From contig NMRA01000016.1 of assembly GCA_002633005.1 (NCBI GenBank), forward strand, positions 1,248,897 to 1,312,896: a stretch of 64,000 nt of DNA, read 5' to 3'. Source of the DNA: Phoronis australis (Eukaryota > Phoronida > Phoronidae). The number at the start of each line of letters is the position of its first letter. Within the stretch, counting starts at the first letter, position 1. Position numbers and translations under genes: made by a program. Of the stretch, positions 1 through 12,364 are shown in pieces. Under the pieces are notes generated by a model. That model did no database searches, was not told the DNA's origin, and was given only the letters and a program-made list of their open reading frames with translations.

Positions 1-3000
1 TTTCGGCTGAGGTAAAAAATTATGCTCAAAAGGGTTTTTAGTTTGATAATAGGAAGGAGGTAAACATTATGTCAGGTTACACATTGCTTATACGGTATAT
101 GTTGTTAAGATTTTGAACTAAATTTCCCTGTAAAATGGTCAGGGGTTTCTCCTGTCCCCAGATTACGACAGAGGACGCTGGTCACGTGGGCATTTCAATT
201 TATTTAGTTCAACGCAACCACTAAAGTAATTAATGTTTTCGAAAAAATCAAGAAGGGATTCCACCGTCCCCGAATTGCGGAGGGTGATGACATCCACTTC
301 GGCATGTTGAATGAACAGTTTATTGCAACCATGTACTACATTTAACCTTCTCAAACAATTGTCTCTGGATCATGCCACCGGATGCCCACCGCTTGCTTAA
401 CAACACAAACCCTATTGTCCGTGTTTACAATGTTTCACATATGTGTAGCAAAATTCCTTATCTTCATTCTAGGGAAATTTCAAGTGCAAAATTTGAAGCG
501 TCTAACGAACAAAAAATATAGTGTAAATACTTTCAACAGCGTGGCAATTTGTTTACGAAAATGCCTTACGTTTTTCAGGTTTATTTGTCGTAGAAACCAA
601 AACATGAGACTAATAAAAAATTCTCAATGGATCTATTGATGTATCTGGTGAAGTTTCCATTTAAAAACGTTCCATTAAATATACTGAGACTCTGTTTTAT
701 TTTGAATGTACCTTTCTTAAAAGTGAAATTTTTACTTTAAAAAGATGTAATAATAATAATGGCACTTGAATATAAAGTATACTTTTATAATCCCTGATCT
801 TTCTTCGAAAATATACTTTTACTAGTTGAAAAAGACTGTTACTTAATATAAGAGTTAGAATAAGGTTTGAGATAAACTTAAAATCACACACTCAATATGA
901 CGCCGTATCCCTGACGCAAGGAGTGTAAAAATGGCCGATGTCTTGAAGCGTTGCTGTACGACTCTGCGCCTTTTCAATTTTTGTTCTGTAGGTTAGCCTT
1001 CTACGACAGGACATGTTATAAGACAGTGAGGGCAAAGCAGACGTTATTCTGCACAAATTCAATTCCTGTTCTTTTCCATCTAAACTGATCGACAGAGTTG
1101 CACAATCCATCAGCTTTGCTTTACCCAGGATGCTGCTGTAAGCTTCTTCATATTTTGGTTATCACACTTGAGTGCTGTTTTATAAACGTGAATTGCACAG
1201 GCAATCTATGGGAGCCGCCATATTGAAATCATTCGGCACAACAATACAATCTAACTCTCCCATTGGTCAACTTAATGGAAAAGCGCCACCTAGTAACAGC
1301 AATGTGGATATGATTTCTTGCAGCAGAAACACCTTTAAGAAATGTGCAAGTGTAGACGTGCAGTTTAAATCCTAGTTGTAATAGCTAGTCACACTGAAAA
1401 ACACTAGGTTGCTCCAAAGTACCCATACCAACGAATGCTGTAGTCTTTGGTCCAACACCTCGTTGCTGCGGTAAGAGAACACAGATATCGTTAACACCAC
1501 TTGTTACAAAAATTGATTGACTTCGGCGGTTCAGCCAGGTCATGCGGCTAAGATATCTGATTGGTCTGTAACGTGGAAGAAGCAACCGAATGTCCTAACT
1601 GCTTTATCTCAATTAAACGTTCTTAGTGCTGCGTAGAAATCTAATCTGAATGCTCAAACTCACACCTCTAAATGTACTTCTACATGTAGATATGCAGGCA
1701 AGCCACGAATAGCTATTGTAGAAAGATAATAAATAAACTCGAAGAGTCATTATGGACAGTAAAAACGGCTTCTGGTAGTATGTTTATTGATGAAAACTTT
1801 TTATGTCAAGTATTTAGGTTTATTTCATTTTATTTAAAATGTATTACAAACTCTGGTGTTTTTTTTATTCAATCGAAGCTTTGATACCTATACTTTCTAT
1901 GGTGTTTATAAATTTTTAGATTAATTTCAGTCTGTTGAATTACGGCAACAAGTGGCACATGGCGTGACGCGTAATTTACAAGCTTGAAGATTCGACGAGA
2001 TGCGCCATCGAGTTGGACTCGTGCCCATTTATATTAATGACAGTTTTGTTACCCAAGTGAAATTTCAACGATTTAGTGTTGTGTTAGGTAAACACGCTAC
2101 TTTTGTGCAACTGGACGAAAAACATGAATAATTCTTGTCTGCTGTGATAAAAGTGTCAGATTTATTAAAGCATACTATGGATATCGCAAGTCAGTCTGTC
2201 AACGAATGCTTATTGTGTGAATATTCTTTAATATTTATTTATTTCTATTATATTTAGAAATTAAGATTCGGTAACACGTCAGTCAAGGGAGGAAAATATT
2301 TGGTTGTAAGAAGTTATAAATGTTCCCTTTGAGTTCCAAAATAACAGTTCAAAACGACAAAGGTAAGCTTGCTGCTCCTTTCACTCTTTATTCAAATCAT
2401 GTGAATTTAATTAACATCCCAGGTGTGTTTACGTGACCCATCTGAGTAAAAGAGATTTAAGAATATTCTTATGATAATAGCATTCGTGTGTAAGTGGTTT
2501 TGTGGCAGACTCTCACTGTTACTGACCAGAACATTTATCAATGTGTAGGGCGTACATAACAATACAACCCATTTCAGCGTGGCACATGTAATATGGATAT
2601 TTTTTAACACATGTTTTACGCCACAGCAACGACTTGGGGGTACTCGACTATTTTTAGGAGAAGTGTGACGCTGGGATACATACCCTTGTAGAGAGTTAGC
2701 ATAACTAAATTCACCTTTTAAGGAATTATTGCGAGTTGAAGAAATAGTAAATCTCTACTGATTTTTAATGGAGTTTCAACCCCTACAAAAGGCCTAATTT
2801 TTGGAAAGAAATTCAGTTAACAACCCTGTATAATGTGTAAAGTTAAAAAGAATATGGGACCGTCATTCAAAGGGGGAGGGATGGAGGGAACGGAAGGAGG
2901 GGAGGAAGGAGGGAGGGAGGGAGGGCGAGGGGAGGAAGGGAACGAGAAACGGAGGCGTGGGAAGAAATATTCTGGAAGTTGATAAATTTGTAAGAAATCT

Positions 3001-4820
3001 GTCTACTGAGAGCTTATAAGGGCAAGCCGAGGTCGTAAACTTCAAATATTCCCTTTAAAGCAAGCAATGACTTTCATCAATTACTTGTAGGCTCTTGGTG
3101 TTACGCGTAATTAGGAACTCGCCTAACTAAAGAACGAATGTGTTTTTATCCCAAAACTGAATCCAGCCTTCTCAAAGATTCTGACGCATGGAGTTTTAAA
3201 GAGTTTCCGCCATGACCCTGTGTCTCAAAAAGTATTAATGAGATTTAATAGCCTTTCGTATACCTGTTGCTAAGAAACAAGGCAAAAATTAAAAAAAAAA
3301 CATATGTATATATTCTGCTATCAATATTGTACGTAACGGGTGGAAGACCGTCTCCGCCGTTGTATTTACCAGTGAGATATTAAGGAGTTCTGAGGAAAGT
3401 CCGCGGAGAGCCATCTTTTTCAGACACGAAAAGGTGCACGTCTCTGTGTACAATTTTCCTAAATACGTGAAAGTTGCACAGAAATTGTATCGATTTTTGC
3501 GCCGCAAGAGGGTGTGGAATGTCAGCGTAAACTGTAAGCATGATGTGGTTTAATAATACTATTATCATCACTAACAGATGTTTTAAAGGAAGGGTCTATG
3601 GGAGAAGAAAAAATAACTCGGAAACATGTAGCAAAGCGTGCTTCATAAAGCTTGCTTCTTCAATTTTTTAGACAGTTACACTAATTGAAACTCCAAAGAC
3701 AGATACCAAACAATAAATTTGGTCAAACTGAAGAACTGAAGATAAGTAGAAATGCCCAGGTTGGAATATGTTTTCGATTTTTATTGAAAACTCCATTAAC
3801 GTGCTTTGATCAAGATGGGGTGACATTTAGGCATATTAGTTCAACTATTTTGTATCATTGTATGATTTTTGGTTTGTTGATGTACTTTAATAGATTTTTC
3901 TGGTAATATTGAAGAAAACATTGGTTTCGATTGTGTGGACATCTATGTATGTATTTGAAGCATATCTTTAACAATAACGATGAATAACATCCATTCCCTC
4001 GCTATACTCGGTCTCATCCTTCTGCTACTAAACAAAAAGTATGCGAATGGGTACGCCTTATGCACCGTATTCGCGCAGTGCCATTTTCAAAGTTAGCCTC
4101 TGTTTAGGTTTTAAAAACAATGCATTTTGTGCTTAAGTACAGCGCAAAGCGTGTTTTTTCGCGTGCGTCGTTATAATCACGCATCAAATGCTAAGGTGCT
4201 TTCTAAAATGGCGAGTGCGTGAATGAGGTCTATACGGAGTGGGAGGTAAGCTATATTGTGATAGTATTTCATGATGACAAGTAAAAAACCCATTGCGCGT
4301 CATTCGGACAATGAATAATTATGAAAACTGAAATTCATACAAAAGCCAATTCATTGCAAATATTGGAACTCTAAAATGAGGCTTAGGAAACAAATCTGAA
4401 AGCGTACCTCAAGAGGTTTTGTCCAGTAGGAGCCTTTTTGGATTTAAATGTAAGCTATCTTAAAAGGATAGTAAACTCTGTTTCAGTGATTTTACCCAAA
4501 ACGGGCTCCATCACCTACTAATGCACATACAATCCTGTGGTTCGTGACAGTGGCAACAAAGCATTTGAATTTTTAGGATCTAAGTGGCTAGTGGTCATAA
4601 TTATACTGGAATAGAGCTTAGTAGCCGATTTAACTTGTACTAGCCGTTACATCGGCTGGTCAAAAATGGACAAAGCAGCACATGTTAGTTCCATTCCTAC
4701 ACTGTACCTCATGCTCAATAAAAGCAAATTAAACAGAAATCGTGAGTTTGCATTCGGTCTCACGACTCACCGTGGCAGTAGCAAACTAAAATCAAAATAG
4801 TCATTTTGATAAAAGGAATG
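1..4820. repeat. Segmental duplication block A, copy A1
   Basis: This gene-poor stretch is similar in the same orientation to two other parts of the window. Bases 30-400 match 36940-37505 and 39105-39670; 640-920 match 40550-40870; 1640-2640 match 41630-42630; 3990-4560 match 42810-43200. Bases 1950-2640 also match 58200-60390. The similarity is visible by eye but broken by indels. No open frame here resembles a known protein. Bases 930-1640 have no counterpart at 40870-41630 and look like sequence private to this copy. I infer an old segmental duplication carried along with the gene family. Confidence 0.75.
2870..2960. repeat. Purine-rich GGGA/GGAA tract
   Basis: An almost pure G/A stretch built from GGGA, GGAA and GGAGG units. 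A similar tract lies at the corresponding place of block A copy A4 (60451-60535), so the repeat seed predates the block duplication. Confidence 0.8.
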
Positions 4821-5190
4821 TAACGGCTGTAGCGGAGTTCCATTTGGTGTTTTGAGTAACATGGGTCATGGAATGTAATCTAAACAGTGTTCAAGGGTTT
4901 AACGGAGGACCGCTTGGAGTTTTGAGTCACATGGGTCACAGAAGGTGGTAACCTTAGCAGTGTTTATGGCTTTAACGGAATGCCACTTGGAGTTTTGGGT
5001 GACGTGTCACGAAATGTAAACTAAGGTGCTCATGGCTTTAACGGAGTGCCACTTGGAATTTTGAGTCACATGGGTAACGGAACGCAACCTAAACATTGTT
5101 CATGGCTTTCATGGAGTGCCACTTGGAGTTTTGTGTCACATTGGTCACGGAACTTGACCTAAACAGTGTTCTTGGCTTCAACGGGTCAAT
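4821..5190. repeat. Minisatellite, about five copies of a 72-bp unit
   Basis: Five head-to-tail diverged units follow each other. Each contains 'ccacttggagttttgagtca', then 'catgggtcacggaa', then 'cctaaacagtgttcatggct', then 'ttaacggagtg'. Unit length is about 70-76 bp. No open frame is kept between units, so this is a non-coding minisatellite. Confidence 0.85.
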
Positions 5191-5199
5191 TTGTTGTTG

Positions 5200-5620
5200 G
5201 TTGTGGAAATATTTTTGATTTAAAGTTCAGACAGATTATTACACTCATGTCTAGTGACAGGTATGTCTGAATTTGTTGGACTTTCTGGTTTTCAATGTAC
5301 TTTCACTCAGATGTTGTTGTCAGCTCCCGGCGACAACAATAGTTTGACAAGTGGTGGAGTTGGTGGACCAACGAATGGAATTGGGGAGTGAGGAGACTGT
5401 AAACGTTGCCGTTTCTGAACTAATATGTCTGTTGATACCAGCTGATGCGCATGTAGTGTTAAGCTGTAAATTAAACCCCCTTCGACCGGAAATTTGTAAA
5501 ATGATACGTTTGCACCATCCAAGCACTCGTGGAACCTTTCAAAATGTGTCAATTTATACTCTTTACATACATCGTTAAGTTAGACGACTTAGACTGTCCA
5601 AACAAAATCTTGAAAAGCAA
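5200..5620. repeat. Block A distal part, paired with 62050-62880
   Basis: Bases 5250-5360 match 62050-62170, and 5390-5470 match 62795-62870. The second copy carries about 600 bp extra between these two matches. An open frame at 5351-5578 (+) is not kept in the paralogous copy, so I do not call a gene. Confidence 0.65.
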
Positions 5621-6082
5621 AGCGAAGCAAACTATTTCCTTACAAATAACAAGAACTGTGTTAGTCAAATAATATTCCAACTGCTTGCGCACCATAAAAT
5701 AATCGAAGAGTTTCAACAAAAGAAACGCTGTTTTCTAAATTAACCACAAAAGACACCTTCCGGTGTTAGATAAGAAGATGAACTCTTCATTTCAGTTTCA
5801 TGTATCCATGATCTTTCATGATATGAGATCATCGAGTAGGTGACACCGGCCCTCCCAACACAATGGGAGCTAACAGTTTTGTCATCCTAGAGTGGTTTTC
5901 TGCATCTTCAATTTTTGTCTTAGTTTGGCCTAATGACAATGAATAAATTGACCTGCGGTTATTATCAAATCGATCGCAGTTTGCGATGGCAAGAGCAAAG
6001 CAAGGGGTTCGAATTCATGCTCATAAAGGCAGCTGGTAGGTGTTGTAGCGGAAAGAAAACTACGCATTGTCCATGATTATGC
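5621..6082. other. Unassigned intergenic sequence
   Basis: No coding potential, repeat unit or RNA structure that I can support was seen here. Confidence 0.5.
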
Positions 6083-6890
6083 CTTGATTCAGTCAACGGC
6101 GTTATCAATGTCAAATACAATGTACATCTCATTGACTCATTACATATTCCTTGACATCACAGCGTGCATTTTTTCTTAACGCGTAAAAACCGGTTAATGT
6201 TCTAAAAATAAACATTTAACCAAGCAACACCTTTTTCGTACGACTTTAAATCGGTATTGGTCCAAAAACATCTAACTCGGCAATGTCTTTTACGTTGATG
6301 AGATGAACTAAAAGGAAACGAGGCGGGAACGAACAATTATGAAATAAGCATTTACTGTTGAAATGTGTGTTGATGACTGATCAGTTTTTTACACGCCGTA
6401 GGCAATTAAACGTTGGTTTTTGAACTTGCATCAAGATATAAGCGCCTGCTAATATCCGATTGAAAACCATTGGGCATTGTATTGAGTCCACTCAACATAG
6501 CTGGCCGAGCAAAATGTTGTCTGCCAAAAGATGTCATTCTCCCATTTGGTGTAAATGATCAAGACCCCATGATAGTTGATTTGATCGGAAATTTAATTTG
6601 GGCACGCGCAATGGTGTCCACGCCAAAAAATCCTAGTGTGCATTCACCTAGACGAGGAAATCTTGTGAAAACGCAAGATCACGCAAGACTTCGGAATGTG
6701 TTACATGGAGAATACTACACGAGTCTCAGGTTTATGACATGGGCAAAACCTCTTGGAAATTTCGTCAAAATCCCGAAGCTTGGCGAGGGATTTTGACGAA
6801 ATTTTCGAGAGGTTTTGCCATGTCATAAACTGAAACGAGTGCAGGATTAGTCTTCTCACATGAACCTTTAAAACGATCTTTTTGCTGAAA
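6083..6890. repeat. Direct duplicate ending at a single n (first copy)
   Basis: This 808-bp segment is about 97-98% identical to 6892-7700, with the single n at 6891 between them. The left copy continues into unique sequence only on its left, the right copy only on its right. That is what two overlapping but unmerged contig ends look like. Open frames inside (6470-6796, 7222-7404) are interrupted or altered between the copies and are not called as genes. Confidence 0.85.
6730..6830. repeat. Long hairpin, loop orientation 1
   Basis: The left arm is 6730-6774, the loop 6775-6786 (gaagcttggcga) and the right arm 6787-6830. The arms are about 45 bp with very few mismatches. The arms read 'gacatgggcaaaacctc' and its complement, ending in 'tcaaaatccc' / 'gggattttga' next to the loop. 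Confidence 0.95.
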
Positions 6891-6891
6891 N

Positions 6892-7700
6892 CTTGATTCA
6901 GCCAACGGCGTTATCAATGTCAAATACAACGTACATCTCATTGGCTCATTACATATTCCTTGACATCACAGCGTGCATTTTTTCTTAACGCGTAAAAACC
7001 GGTTAATGTTCTAAAAATAAACATTTAACCAAGCAACACCTTTTTCGTACGACTTTAAATCGGGAATGGTCCAAAAACATCTAACTCGGCAATGTCTTTT
7101 ACGTTGATGAGATGAACTAAAAGGAAACGTGGCGGGAACGATCAATTATGAAATAAGCATTTACTGTTGAAATGTGTGTTGATGACTGTTTAGTTTTTTA
7201 CACGCCGTAGGCAATTAAACGTTGGTTTTTGAACTTGCATCAAGATATAAGCGCCTGCTAATATCCGATTGGAAACCATTGGGCATTGTATTGAGTCCAC
7301 TCAACATAGCTGGCCGAGCAAAATGTTGTCTGCCAAAAGATGCCATTCTCCCATCTGGTGTAAATGATCAAGACCCCATGATAGTTGATTTGATCGGAAA
7401 TTAAATTTGGGCACGCGCAATGGTGTCCACGCCAAAAAATCCTAGTGTGCATTCACCTAGACGAGGAAATCTTGTGAAAACGCAAGATCACGCAAGACTT
7501 CGGAATGTGTTATATGAGAATCCTACACGAGTCTCAGGTTTATGACATGGGCAAAACCTCTTGGAAATTTCGTCAAAATCCCTCGCCAAGCTTCGGGATT
7601 TTGACGAAATTTTCAAGAGGTTTTGCCCATGTCATAAACTTGAAACGAGTGCAAGATTTGTCTTCTCACATGAACCATAAAGACGATCTTTTTGCTGAAA
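6892..7700. repeat. Direct duplicate after a single n (second copy)
   Basis: Partner of 6083-6890. Differences are scattered single-base changes and one-base indels, plus the inversion of the 12-nt hairpin loop. The pattern fits the second allele of one locus better than an old tandem duplication, because divergence is low and the break coincides with an n. Confidence 0.85.
7538..7639. repeat. Long hairpin, loop orientation 2
   Basis: Same arms as at 6730-6830 (left 7538-7582, right 7595-7639), but the 12-nt loop 7583-7594 reads tcgccaagcttc, the exact reverse complement of the loop in the other copy. Confidence 0.95.
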
Positions 7701-8950
7701 AACTCGACGTGTCTAAAACTTTCAATCACACGACGCAACTTTTGTAAAAACACTCTTGCTCAATGTAAAGTAATTCCGTTACTTTCTGTTAATAGTGTTA
7801 TTTCAAGCTCATCAATTGTAAATTGCATTCAGCTTTCGTAGCAAATATTTAAGTTAGAATCTAAAAGATAGTCTCTGAAGTAATACGATAAATAACAGTC
7901 AGCAAGACTTCCCCGCACGTGAGTACTGAATTGACCTTGAGACAACACAGCTAGGCAGTCTCACTGTGTTGGGTTACGTCTTCGTTTGAATCAGTGCTGT
8001 TGTGGTAAAATTAGAGGTAAGTAGGAGCCCAAAGCTCACCGTATCACTTTGAGCACTGAACGTAACACGTGGGTAGGCGATACATTCAAATGCCAAAAGG
8101 TGGTTGGCTGCGCCTACGTGCGCCTACGCCCCACTGCAGCACTGGTTTGAATTAATTTGGATGTGGAATTCGTCGCCGTTTAAAAATTTGCTTGCATGTC
8201 CTTCCGACTGGAAGTACGTACAGTTGAGACAGCCGATTTGTCAATCATAACCATGTCACTTTCTCGGAATTCCGGCATAGCTTGGCTGCTGGTATAAGTG
8301 TCTTGCAGACGCCGATAAAATGTAAGGAGTATGGACTTCTACTTTGCACTACTTTGTGATTTGCCCATGTAATATCAAAAATACGTACGCGCTGTTATTA
8401 ACCAGTCGTGTCGTAACACATTCCAGGTCATGTGAGAAATGTAAAATACTTGATGACACTAATTTCCTTCGCCAGATTCTTGCGTTGACGGAACTCAACC
8501 CTGTGCCACGACGTTGACATTTGCAGCACCTCGAGGGCGAAGGAACGTACGAAAACTTAAATTGCCACTAGGAGGCACCACAGAATTCGGATCCCTGCCA
8601 AAATCAACGTCAGCCGTGCTCCTTGCAATTAGAACGCACAGTGACACCTTTCGTGATTATTCTTTATGAGTGCAGTTTGACAGCGGCGCAAAAATTGTAA
8701 AAGTGTTACTAGGGGCGCAGCATCTGAATCAAAGCAGGTACTATCGTCTCCTTGAAAAATGAAAATAATTTTCTTTATCAACATGAGCTTCAGGAAATGT
8801 CACTCTTGTGATCTGTTAAGTGGCTGTCACTAGCGCCACCTATTGTCAATGTTATAAGTTAGTGGGTCATCTATCTCCCCTGGACAGTGACCAAATTCAT
8901 GAGTTACCCACAACTCTGTGTGTCCTGTTCCTGTCTCGTGTTATGGAGAA
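7701..8950. other. Unassigned intergenic sequence
   Basis: No gene, RNA or repeat family recognised. A short local repeat 'gcgcctacg' occurs twice near 8110. The sequence leads directly into the reverse transcriptase relic. Confidence 0.45.
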
Positions 8951-8957
8951 TAAACAT

Positions 8958-9545
8958 GGCTTTACAGTTTCTACATTCAGTTTATGTTAATCCAACCACA
9001 TCTGACTACAGTAATTCTGCGGAACTTGCTTCACTTGATCTTTTGGAACGCATTTGTAACCATCTTGATAATGACATCAATTCCCTTGTTATCTTTCTCA
9101 ATATCTCTAAAGTTTTCGTCGCAGTAGACCACCAAATACTCTTTCAAACGATAAATCACAACCATATTACTGGAGTTGAATATACAGTTTTAACAGTTAT
9201 CTCTCCCACACTGCTCCCAATATGTTTCCCTGTAGGATCGATAACTTCCAATTGCTTACCAATGTCTACCGGAGTTCCGCAAGGCTCTATTATAGGCCTG
9301 CTTCTCTTCTCATGATCTTCCATATTCTTCTCCCATGGCCGCATGCCTTTATGCAGACGACACTTGTCTTGTTACACGTTACAAACTCACTGAATCCCCC
9401 CAACACACTTGATAACAAACACTTACCATCAACAACAAATTGGCTTCTATTTCAGTCAGGTTTTCCGTGAACAAACGTTCAATTAATGCACCAACAAGTA
9501 AGTTAAAGATCTCTCACTACACCCAAAAGAAAGTTAGTTGACAAA
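8958..9545 (+). pseudogene. Non-LTR retrotransposon reverse transcriptase relic (L2/CR1/jockey-like)
   Basis: The central palm part of an RT is readable in shifting frames. The first frame gives 'LERICNHLDNDINSLVIF', then 'LNISKVFVAVDHQIL', which aligns with RT motif A (usual FLDLSKAFDTVDH); both acidic residues of that motif are lost. 'TGVPQGSIIGLLL' follows as motif B. After a frame change near 9310, Tyr-Ala-Asp-Asp (motif C) is encoded at about 9350-9361 within CLYADDTCL. The endonuclease domain and the 3' end are missing. I see a dead 5'-truncated copy; the family is assigned from the motif wording only. Confidence 0.85.
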
Positions 9546-10290
9546 TGTATAATCCTATCATTTATAAAAATAAGAAAACAATCAATCACGTGCACGAAAA
9601 TTTTCTTCCGTGGTATTGCCGTTGGTAAAAAACTGTTATGGTGCGCCACCATCCGTCTCATTTCAAACAAAAACTCGGGATTTTTAGAATTAAAATATAT
9701 TTTTTAAACCTGTCAAGTATGGAAAATGATAATTATTTATGAAATACGTTATTTTTCTTTTGCTGGTATAACCGTAAATCATCAAGAGCTGATGAAGGTC
9801 TTTTTATTGATATGACTTTTATGCAATTCGGTTGAAAAAGGGACGAAAAGTTTTAATGCCAGTAAGAAGGCCTCACTTTTCCCATTACCACAGTACTAAA
9901 ATACATATTTTGTAATTATTTGTCCTATGTACCTAGTTTTTCTATGGTATTACAACTCCGATGTTCATTTGGAAATATTTTAAAGACAGAGTAAACTTTT
10001 TGTTACCCTTACCTCAGTTTCCAAAATCGCGGATTTGTAAGTAAAAGCTCCTCCGTTTGGCACAGTTTGGGGCCACCAACTAGATCACAAAGTAATCAAA
10101 CATATGGATGAAATTCGTTAGTTAAAAATTTTCAGTGATGACATTTTAAGCATATAAACAAGAATTATTACTCTTCATAAACACCAGATACTGGTTACGA
10201 CCGGGGCAGATACGTTATCAGAATTAACTATATAGGTCACGTGATGTGACCGATCAATAGTGTGTATGGAGGCTAATATTTCTTGCTTAT

Positions 10291-10542
10291 GGAGGCAGTG
10301 TGGCCTAGTGTGATAGGTGTCCGCTTTCTTTACTCGAGGAAGTGGCTTGGAATCCCACTGACTCACACGGCTAAACCCTTGAGTCAGGTTTCTAGGTACT
10401 CATCTTGGTTTAAACTGTGTATTAATAAAGCATAAAAATGGTTCCAGGTGATCATTGCAATGGGTCCACGTGCGCGGCTTGCGCACGTCTGGTACAACGT
10501 GTATCAGACCGCCCGCAATTATTTTATTTAAAAAATAATGAT
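10291..10542 (+). mobile_element. tRNA-derived SINE with target-site duplication
   Basis: A 252-bp insertion begins 'ggaggcagtgtggcctagtg', which fits a pol III A box (TGGCCTAGTG), followed about 50 bp later by a degenerate B box (GGCTTGGAATCC). It ends in an A/T-rich tail. It is flanked by 16-bp direct repeats with one mismatch (aatatttcttgcttat at 10275-10290, aataattcttgcttat at 10543-10558). The paralogous site near 47545 holds one copy of the target and no insert. The A box and tail place the element on the plus strand. Confidence 0.8.
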
Positions 10543-10773
10543 AATAATTCTTGCTTATACGATATCAACCCGATGATTTATAACTACACAATTATACAAT
10601 TCTAAATTTAATTCGTTTGAATTAAACAAACATTCCACTCTTATCCCTATATTCCTCAGCAAGACCGAACACCGGCATAAATGAAAACTAACCAATTCCA
10701 CAAATGCGCGGCGCAACCTCAGTTGTGTGAGATCGAAGTTGGCATCGAGTTCCTTGATGGATTTTCATGAAAT

Positions 10774-12364
10774 GTGGAATTTTCCTCGAAAGCGCGGATT
10801 TCCGCTTTTTTTATTCTCTCCGCGTATTTTCATGATATTTCCGCGGAAAAAATCAGATTTGCCTTAAAATTATAGCGGCAAGTTGCCGACGACTCGATAA
10901 CCGGAAATTGCGCTTTATGTTTCGGAGGAACGAAAAAAATTGTAATTGTGGATCAAAGGCGCTCGAATTTCCCGATGACTCGTAACCATATGTAAGAAAC
11001 ACGTTTTCTTAGTAATGAGTGACGTCAGTGGCAATCGAGGAACAGATAAATTCAAGTGCCTGTGCCTGGGATAACGTGGTTCATCAATGGCGTCTGTATT
11101 TGGTATAAAATCGCAGTAACAAATAGTGTGATTCTGCGGTCAATGAATGGCGTGGAGCGTGGAGTAGACTGAATATTTCGTGGGAAAAGTGGATACAAGA
11201 AACGGTCAATGTTTTTACAAACCAAGGTTAGTGCTCTGTAAACTTTAAGAGAGGAACAATTACGGAGTACGTGGCCGACTCACCTTGGACTAAGATGGAG
11301 TCGGAGGACCGACTGAAAACGATGAAACACTAGAAATAACAACGCTTACTGAAACAAAATTCAATTGTAACCGGTTATTCGTTGGATTGGAAATCGTGGG
11401 ATGTGAGTGACGTATGAAATTCTTTTGTTTGATTCCGCATGCACGCCCGTTGCCGTTGAATGCCAGTGCTAAGCCTTACCGTTTGAGTACGATTTTCTAC
11501 GTGCCGCCGAAATGGGATACAAAGTGCTATTTTCGTTACTGCAAATGTGTTTTAAATTGCCGTTTATGTATTCCAATTTATTTTGACATTTTTCGTGTTC
11601 TAGTTTGTGACTAACTTTGCAGTTCGAGAGAAGTGATCACGTGACAGATTCTGAATGATGTGATTGGTCTAAGCATTGTTTACAAATTCTGCCATTGAGC
11701 CTATTTTCAGTGTCCTGGTAGTTATTTCTTGTCACATAGTTTCTTCTACACCAGCGTGGCTTATGAACAATTAACTCCTGTAATTACTGCTTGAAACTGA
11801 AAAGTTTGGCCAACTTAGGATTGTGATTGACGCATTCTATAGTTTAAAGTATGTTGTTTTTGACTTTCGTTTTCCCATGCTAACAGTTGGGATATGAGCC
11901 ACAGGTTTTGGTCTTGACTTTTTTCCATTTGCATTGGAATTAAATTGTTTGTTGGAATTAAATGTTTATGTATATCAGGCTTTCTAGGTAATCTATGAAT
12001 CGATTTTTTCAATTTTTTGTAATTTTGTATCGTAATTATAAGAGTTGAAAATAATTTTATTGGTCTCCCTGCAGCAAATCAAGAATAAGCTCCTGCCACT
12101 CACACTGCAATTTCTTCATCATTATCTTTATTATTTTAATTTTAAAAAATATCTTTTGTTGCATCTAATTGCCTTCATTGTTGTTGCTGAAATAGACGTC
12201 AGGTACTGCTTAAGATGAGTGCGTTTGCCAACATGACACAGTAACAGGGCATCTTGTGATAATGAGGTTTACTTTCGATCTCTTGAGGTATGGTTTAGAT
12301 TGAAATGTATATTTAGGGCCTTAAAAATTTCCTCTTTTTTGTCATGGGTCATTCCAAGCCCTGG
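10774..12364. mobile_element. 1.6-kb insert absent from the paralogous site
   Basis: The paralogous sequence at 47775-47800 runs straight from 'ttttcatgaaat' to 'tttcaattaagaagagta', while here 1.59 kb lies between. The left part is rich in short palindromic CGCGGA/TCCGCG motifs (10785-10850). I see no transposase, no RT and no clear terminal repeats. Whether it is a mobile element or sequence lost from the other copy is undecided. Confidence 0.5.

Noticed and set aside
892-1585. Minus-strand frames at 892-1110 and 1385-1585 as exons
   Set aside because: No partner in block A3, no convincing splice borders and no known domain.
6470-6796. 108-codon frame repeated in part at 7222-7404
   Set aside because: The second copy has a stop in the same frame, and the last part runs into the hairpin arm. 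No protein similarity seen.
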